From positions 1 to 64,000 of the forward strand of contig NZ_JXXK01000004.1 in NCBI RefSeq assembly GCF_000949455.1: DNA of 64,000 nt. The letters are read 5' to 3'. This document shows, in pieces, positions 59,201 through 64,000 of this stretch. The stretch is from Ruthenibacterium lactatiformans. GTDB taxonomy: Bacteria; Bacillota; Clostridia; Oscillospirales; Ruminococcaceae. Position numbers and translations under genes: made by a program. How positions within the stretch are numbered: the stretch's first letter is position 1; each line of letters opens with the position of its first letter. The notes under the pieces were generated by a model. The model saw only the letters and a list, made by a program, of their open reading frames with translations, did not search any database and was not told where the DNA came from.

Positions 59201-59446
59201 ATGGCATCTGTTGATATGCATGATATCGACCTGAAAGAATTCAACGAGGTTCTTGCCGCCTGCAAGGGCGATGTGTTTATGGTAACGCCCGAAGGCGACC
59301 GCCTGAACCTGAAAAGCAGGCTGTGCCAGCTCATCGGCTTTACCAAGCTGATCGAGGGCGGCAGCATCGCGGAGGCGAAGCTGGAGTGCTCCGACCCCGA
59401 GGACCAGCGCAGGCTGTTCCGCTTTAATATGTTCGGCGAAAAGTGA
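59201..59446 (+). CDS. conserved small protein, unknown function
   Basis: 81 residues from ATG 59201 with GAGAGGAG upstream. It reads VDMHDIDLKEFNEVLAACKGDVFMVTPEGDRL with a mixed helix-strand pattern, then LKSRLCQLIGFTKLIEGG and an acidic-basic end SDPEDQRRLFRFNMFGEK. There is no signal peptide or helix spanning a membrane. Homologues appear familiar from Clostridia but without known function. A very strong promoter and its own terminator imply an abundant product. Confidence 0.75.
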   Translation: MASVDMHDIDLKEFNEVLAACKGDVFMVTPEGDRLNLKSRLCQLIGFTKLIEGGSIAEAKLECSDPEDQRRLFRFNMFGEK

Positions 59447-59464
59447 ACCGTTTCACCTTTTGGC

Positions 59465-59491
59465 GCGCCCGCATCCGCGGGCGCTTTTTTT
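59465..59491 (+). terminator. terminator after the 81-residue protein gene
   Basis: GCGCCCGC (59465-59472)/GCGGGCGC (59477-59484) with an ATCC loop, then TTTTTTT. Confidence 0.9.
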
Positions 59492-59563
59492 GTGTCCGAA
59501 CGCGCGGATGCGCACGGTTTTTGCAGCTTCACCGTTTGTTTGTACGAAGTTGGACGGTTTGGT

Positions 59564-59593
59564 TTGACACCGTATTCTATAAAGTAGTATTAT
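59564..59593 (+). promoter_or_regulatory. candidate secA promoter
   Basis: Perfect TTGACA (59564-59569), 18 bp, TATTAT (59588-59593), 39 bp before the GTG start. Confidence 0.6.
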
Positions 59594-59632
59594 AAAGTGG
59601 AATTGTGCGGCGGCGCGCCGCGCGGAAGGTGA

Positions 59633-62394
59633 GTGAAAAATTTGTCTTTTTTTGAAAAACTGTTCGGCTCCTTTTCCACGAAGGAGCTCAAGAAGATACA
59701 GCCCATCGCGGACAGGGTGCTGGCGCTGGAGGCCCGGTACCAGGCCATGACCGACCGCGAGCTGCAGGCGATGACGCCCGCGCTCCGGGAGCGTCTGGCA
59801 GGGGGCGAAACGCTGGACGACATTCTGCCCGACGCCTTTGCCGTATGCCGCGAGGCAAGCTGGCGCGTGCTGGGCATGAAACACTTTCCCGTACAGGTGG
59901 TGGGCGGCATCGTGCTGCACCGCGCCTGCATCGCCGAGATGAAAACCGGCGAGGGCAAAACGCTTGTCGCCACGCTGCCCGTATATCTGAACGCGCTCAC
60001 CGGCAAGGGCGTGCACGTCGTCACCGTGAACGATTACCTGGCCAAACGCGACAGCGAGTGGATGGGAAAGCTGTATAAATTTCTGGGTCTTTCGGTGGGG
60101 CTCATCATCCACGGCGTCACAGGCGAGGAACGCCGCGCCGCCTACAATGCCGACATTACCTACGGCACCAACAATGAATTCGGCTTCGATTACCTGCGCG
60201 ACAACATGGTCACCTACAAAGAGCAGATGGTGCAGCGCGGGCATTATTACGCCATCGTGGACGAGGTGGACTCCATCCTCATCGACGAAGCACGCACGCC
60301 GCTCATCATCAGCGGCGAGGGCGATAAAAGCACCGATCTGTACAAGCTGGCCGATAATTTTGCCAAGGGCCTGAAGGCCACCGTCGTGGCCGAGCTGGAC
60401 GACAAAGAGGACCAGGACGAGCAGGTGGACGGCGATTATGTTGTGGACGAGAAAAAAAGACGGCCACGCTTACCGCCAGCGGCATTGCCAAGGCTGAAAA
60501 GTACTTCAATGTTGAAAATCTGGCCGACGGCGCGAACATGACGCTGCAGCATCACATCAACCAGGCCATCAAGGCGCGGGGCGTGATGAAGCGGGACGTG
60601 GATTATGTGGTGCGCGACGGCGAGGTCATCATCGTGGACGAGTTCACCGGCCGCCTGATGCTGGGCCGCCGCTACAATGAGGGGCTGCACCAGGCCATCG
60701 AGGCCAAGGAGGGCGTCACCGTCGCCCGCGAGAGCCGCACGCTGGCCACCATCACGTTCCAGAACTATTTCCGCATGTACGAAAAGCTCTCCGGCATGAC
60801 GGGCACCGCACAGACGGAGGCCGCCGAGTTTGAGGAGATCTACGGCCTGCAGGTGGTGGAGGTGCCCACGAACAAGCCCGTGGCCCGCACCGACTACAAC
60901 GACGTGGTGTACAAAACCGAACCGGCCAAGTTCAACGCCGTTATCGAGCAGATCATCGAGTGCCATGAAAAGGGCCAGCCCGTGCTGGTGGGCACCATTT
61001 CCATTGAAAAGAGCGAGCTGCTGAGCAAGCTGCTGAGCCGCCGCGGCGTGAAGCACGAGGTTCTGAACGCCAAGCACCACGAAAAGGAAGCTGAGATCGT
61101 AGCGCAGGCGGGCAAAAAGGGCGCGGTCACCATCGCCACAAATATGGCCGGCCGCGGCACCGACATCATGCTGGGCGGCAACGCCGAGCACATGGCCAAA
61201 GCCGACCTGCGCAGGGAGGGCTTCTCCGAGGAACTGATCGTGGAGAGCACCGGCCACGCCGATACCACCGACCCGGAAATTTTAAAGGTGCGCGCGCGCT
61301 ATGCCGAGCTGGAGGCCGCGCACAAAAAAGTCATTGCGGAAGAAGCCGCCGAGGTGTGCGCCGCGGGCGGCCTGTTCATCATCGGCACGGAACGCCACGA
61401 GAGCCGCCGCATCGACAACCAGCTGCGCGGCCGTGCCGGCCGCCAGGGCGACCCCGGCGCCAGCCGCTTCTTCATCAGCTTGGAGGACGACCTCATGCGC
61501 CTGTTCGGCGGCGAGCGCGTCAGCACCATCATGGATTCCCTAGGCGTCGAGGAAGACATGCCCATTGAGAACAAGATGATCTCCGGCACCATCGAGAACG
61601 CCCAGAAAAAGCTGGAGGCCCGCAACTTCTCCATCCGCAAAAACGTGCTGCAGTTCGACGACGTGATGAACAGCCAGCGCGAGATCATCTACGGCCAGCG
61701 CGGCAAGGTACTGCGCGGCGAGGATGTATCCGAAAATGTTCACACCATGATCCACGAGTCCATTGCGGCCAATGCCCAGCTGTTCCTGGCGGGCGAAGTT
61801 GCCGACGACTGGGATTTCGACGGCCTGCGCAGCCACTACCGCGGCTGGCTGGCCAAGGACGGCGATTTCCGCTACACGCCCGAAGCTCTGGGCGAGCTGA
61901 AGCAGGAGGACGTTGTGAAGGTCCTGACGGACCGGGCCGACGCCATCTGCGCGGACAAGGAAAAACGCTACGGCTCGCCTTTGATGCGCGAGTTTGAACG
62001 CGTCGTGCTGCTGCGCACCGTGGACACCAAGTGGATGGAGCACATCGACGCCATGGAGGAGCTGCGCAAGGGCATCTATCTGCGCAGCTACGGCCAGCGC
62101 GACCCTGTGGTGGAATACCGTATCGAGGGCTTCAACATGTTCGACGAGATGGTGGCGTCCATCCGCGAGGACACCTCCCGCATGCTGCTCACCATGGAGC
62201 TGCGCACCGAGCAGCCTCTCCAGCGCGAACAGGTGGCAAAGCCCACGGGTGAATCCGGCGCGGACGACGGCAGCGTGAAAAAGCAGCCGGCCAAGAAGAT
62301 CGCCAAGCCGGGACGCAATGACCCCTGTCCCTGCGGCAGCGGCAAAAAGTTTAAAAAATGTACCTGTGAGCAGTATAAAGACCTGCGCTCGTGA
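59633..62394 (+). CDS. secA: preprotein translocase ATPase SecA, reading frame broken at residue about 274
   Basis: The locus codes for about 920 residues if one base is restored. The first part (GTG 59633 to TGA 60541) has the DEAD motor with AEMKTGEGKTLVATL (Walker A) and IVDEVDSILIDEAR. At the A7 tract 60452-60458 the frame is lost: VVDEKK continues as RRPRLPPAAL and stops after 27 alien codons. A -1 shift restores KTATLTASGIAKAEKYFN and the rest: TGTAQTEAAEFEEIYGL, NMAGRGTDIMLGG, RIDNQLRGRAGRQGD, and the zinc tail CPCGSGKKFKKC. All other SecA elements are intact. Causes: sequencing error, true mutation, or slippage on the A run. Confidence 0.93.
60452..60458 (+). other. A7 homopolymer at the secA frameshift
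   Basis: GAG followed by seven A and then GACGG. Eight A would give Glu-Lys-Lys-Lys-Thr and keep the SecA frame. With seven, the ribosome needs a -1 slip here; P-site lysyl-tRNA can re-pair on AAA after moving back one base. Confidence 0.9.
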
Positions 62395-62818
62395 CCGGTG
62401 AGCGGGCCGCCCTTTTGGGCGGACGTGTTCCGGAGACTTACAACTGAATCGTTACGCTTGGGAGTGGCGCCCGGGCGTGCGCTGCGTTGCCCTGCTGTTC
62501 CGCAGGGCAGGCGGCGCCGTCCCGCGCCGCTCCCCCTTTTCTGTACTTTTTGTCGAATTAAATCACTTTATTACAAATTGTATCGCAGATGCAGCAGCCG
62601 GAGGCGCTGTCCGGCGGCCTTTTGCACCAGACCCGGTGCAAAAGCGCTGTAAAGGCGTGCCGCTTGCCGGCCTGTTTATATAAATGCGCGCGGAGTGCCG
62701 TTACCTTCCGCGCGCCTGAACGCATTATCCACCGGGCGTGCGGCTGCGCCCCAGCACCGGCGCTTTCTCCCTCCCGCGCACCGTGAGCGGCGGAGCGGGG
62801 AACGCCAAAGGAGTAATC
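62395..62818. other. intergenic region between secA and the ABC gene, with a palindrome
   Basis: No supported ORF. CCGCCC/GGGCGG near 62407 may be a weak secA terminator without a T run. CTTTTGCACC/GGTGCAAAAG (62619-62628, 62635-62644) is a perfect 10-bp inverted repeat with a 6-nt loop, 175 bp before the exporter gene, possibly an operator. An AT-rich stretch around 62545-62585 could hold a promoter, but no clear pair of boxes was found. Confidence 0.4.
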
Positions 62819-64000
62819 ATGCAACCCGAACAGACCCATCCCCGGCCCCGCGGCTTCCGGCGAAGGCTGCTGGGCGACATTTTTCACGGCGTGAAGCGGT
62901 ATCTTATCCTGGGCGTGGCGGCGACGCTGTGCGCCACGTTTCTCACCTACGTCACGCCGCTCGTCGTTTCCTTCACGGTGGACAGCGTCATCGGCGACAA
63001 AACGCCGGAGCTGCCCGCCGCTCTGTCCGCTCTGTTCCAGCGCATGGGCGGGCGGGCGTATTTCTCGAGCCACATCTGGGTGCTGGCCTCGCTTGTGGTT
63101 CTGGTGACGCTGCTGGGCGGCGTATTCACCTATCTGCGCGGCCACTGCATCGCCTTTGCGGGCGAGGGACTGGCCAAGCGCCTGCGCGACAGGCTGTTCA
63201 CGCATCTGGAGGCCGTGCCATACAGCTATCATGTGGGCGTGCAGACGGGTGACCTTGTCCAGCGCTGCACCAGCGACGTGGAGACGGTTCGCCGCTTTGT
63301 GCAGATGCAGGCCATGGAGGTGGTGCGCACCGTGGTGATGGTGTGCACGGCCATTTCCATCATGCTGCCCATCAGCGGCGCGATGACGGCCGTATCCACC
63401 TGCCTGCTGCCCATTCTTGTGGTGTTCAGCTTCTTCTATTTCCGCGGCGTGCAGCGGCAGTTCACACGCTCGGATGAAGCCGAGGGCGCGCTTTCCACCA
63501 CGCTGCAGGAAAACCTGACGGGCGTGCGCGTGGTGCGCGCGTTTGCACAGGAAAGCTCTGAGCTGGACAAATTCACCCGGCGCAACAAGGCTTACCACGA
63601 TATCACGCTGCACCTCACCACCCTGATGGGCGCATACTGGGGCCTCTCCGACATGATCGGCTATCTTCAAATCGCGCTTTCCGGCGTGTGCGGCGTCTAT
63701 TTCGCCGTGCACGGCGGGTTCAGCCTGGGCAACGTGCTGCTGTTCACCACCTACACCTCCATGCTCACGTTCCCCATGCGCCAGCTGGGCCGCATTCTGG
63801 CGGATCTGGGCAAGGCGGATATTTCCCTGTCCCGTTTGGAGGACATCCTTGCCGTGCCCGCCGAAGCGGAGCCGGGCAAAGCCCTTACGCCGCAGATCGA
63901 CGGCAGCGTCGCTTTCGAGGACGTGTGCTTCGATTACGGCGACGGCGTGCCCGTGCTTTCCCATGTTTCGTTCACCGTACGGCCCGGCCAGACCATTGGC
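62819..64000 (+). CDS. exporter-type ABC transporter, membrane domain plus start of ATPase (partial)
   Basis: Runs off the right edge; 394 residues visible from ATG 62819 behind AAAGGAG. A type IV (ABCB-like) membrane domain has about six helices (YLILGVAATLCATFLTYV, IWVLASLVVLVTLLGGVFTYL and others) with GDLVQRCTSDVETVRRFVQ and LTGVRVVRAFAQE typical of half-transporters. The nucleotide-binding domain begins SVAFEDVCFDYGDGVPVLSHV and is cut before the Walker A. Likely one half of a heterodimeric multidrug or lipid exporter; a partner would lie to the right. Confidence 0.9.
   Translation, partial: MQPEQTHPRPRGFRRRLLGDIFHGVKRYLILGVAATLCATFLTYVTPLVVSFTVDSVIGDKTPELPAALSALFQRMGGRAYFSSHIWVLASLVVLVTLLGGVFTYLRGHCIAFAGEGLAKRLRDRLFTHLEAVPYSYHVGVQTGDLVQRCTSDVETVRRFVQMQAMEVVRTVVMVCTAISIMLPISGAMTAVSTCLLPILVVFSFFYFRGVQRQFTRSDEAEGALSTTLQENLTGVRVVRAFAQESSELDKFTRRNKAYHDITLHLTTLMGAYWGLSDMIGYLQIALSGVCGVYFAVHGGFSLGNVLLFTTYTSMLTFPMRQLGRILADLGKADISLSRLEDILAVPAEAEPGKALTPQIDGSVAFEDVCFDYGDGVPVLSHVSFTVRPGQTIG

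Noticed and set aside
23401..62587. Shared TATTACAAATTGTAT word at about 23410 and 62573
   Set aside because: A 15-base AT-rich match is expected by chance in 64 kb; the first copy is simply the end of legB, and flanks do not extend the match.
62589..62786. 65-codon frame before the ABC exporter gene
   Set aside because: Contains the perfect palindrome at 62619-62644, has no ribosome site and no recognisable pattern.
1..64000. tRNA, rRNA, CRISPR arrays and insertion sequences
   Set aside because: Read for T-loop GTTCRA patterns, regular repeat-spacer arrays, transposase motifs and terminal repeats; none was convincing.

Overview
The window reads as part of the chromosome of a GC-rich, Gram-positive-type anaerobe, most likely a gut Clostridia/Oscillospiraceae-like Firmicute. 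The reasons are strong AGGAGG ribosome sites, TTGACA/TATAAT-type promoters, a SpoIIQ-like M23 protein, a DUF896 protein, a TcaA-like zinc-ribbon protein, the GGGtGRT/NifU-like pair, formate-tetrahydrofolate ligase and QueH. No rRNA, tRNA, CRISPR array or insertion sequence was seen. This taxonomic call is inference from gene content.

Layout. 0-1 kb: end of a polysaccharide-export operon (ABC permease, rfbC). 1-6 kb: M23 peptidase, pseudouridine catabolism (psuK-psuG), a zinc-ribbon membrane protein and a LURP-one protein. 6-8.2 kb: an AT-richer patch with a DUF4230 gene, a 27-residue membrane peptide and an orphan small gene. 8.2-24.4 kb: a long leftward run whose core is a CMP-legionaminic acid pathway of the GDP-sugar type (legB, legC, ptmE, legG, legI, legF), mixed with Gfo/Idh oxidoreductases, DUF2142 and other large membrane glycan proteins, and ending in a YjjP/YjjB exporter pair. 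24.6-30.2 kb: a divergent rightward operon with an MBOAT O-acyltransferase, an SGNH-like partner, a surface-carbohydrate protein and an N-acetyl sugar amidotransferase. Together 8-30 kb looks like a surface glycan locus that makes, and probably amidinates and O-acylates, a nonulosonic acid.

30-40 kb: two GNAT enzymes, a Nudix hydrolase, an MFS transporter, a class A penicillin-binding protein, DUF896, QueH, a purine phosphoribosyltransferase with its permease, and a class I glutamine amidotransferase. 40-45.5 kb: an operon of cysteine desulfurase, ThiI, CinA and a membrane-anchored degenerate CinA paralogue. 45.5-50.2 kb: a two-component system co-transcribed with two exported proteins. 50-57 kb: DegV, Fhs, a polar amino acid ABC importer and an ArsB/CitM-type permease. 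57-64 kb: the GGGtGRT/NifU-like pair, an 81-residue conserved protein, secA whose frame is broken at an A7 tract, and the start of an exporter-type ABC protein.

The most notable observations are the secA frameshift at 60452-60458, the CinA-derived membrane protein at 40487-41560, the legionaminate/amidotransferase/O-acyltransferase locus, a two-hairpin repeat present in inverted copies at 7.6 and 32.8 kb, and several small ORFs and structured intergenic regions. All start sites given are chosen from ribosome-site spacing and family alignment as read by eye.
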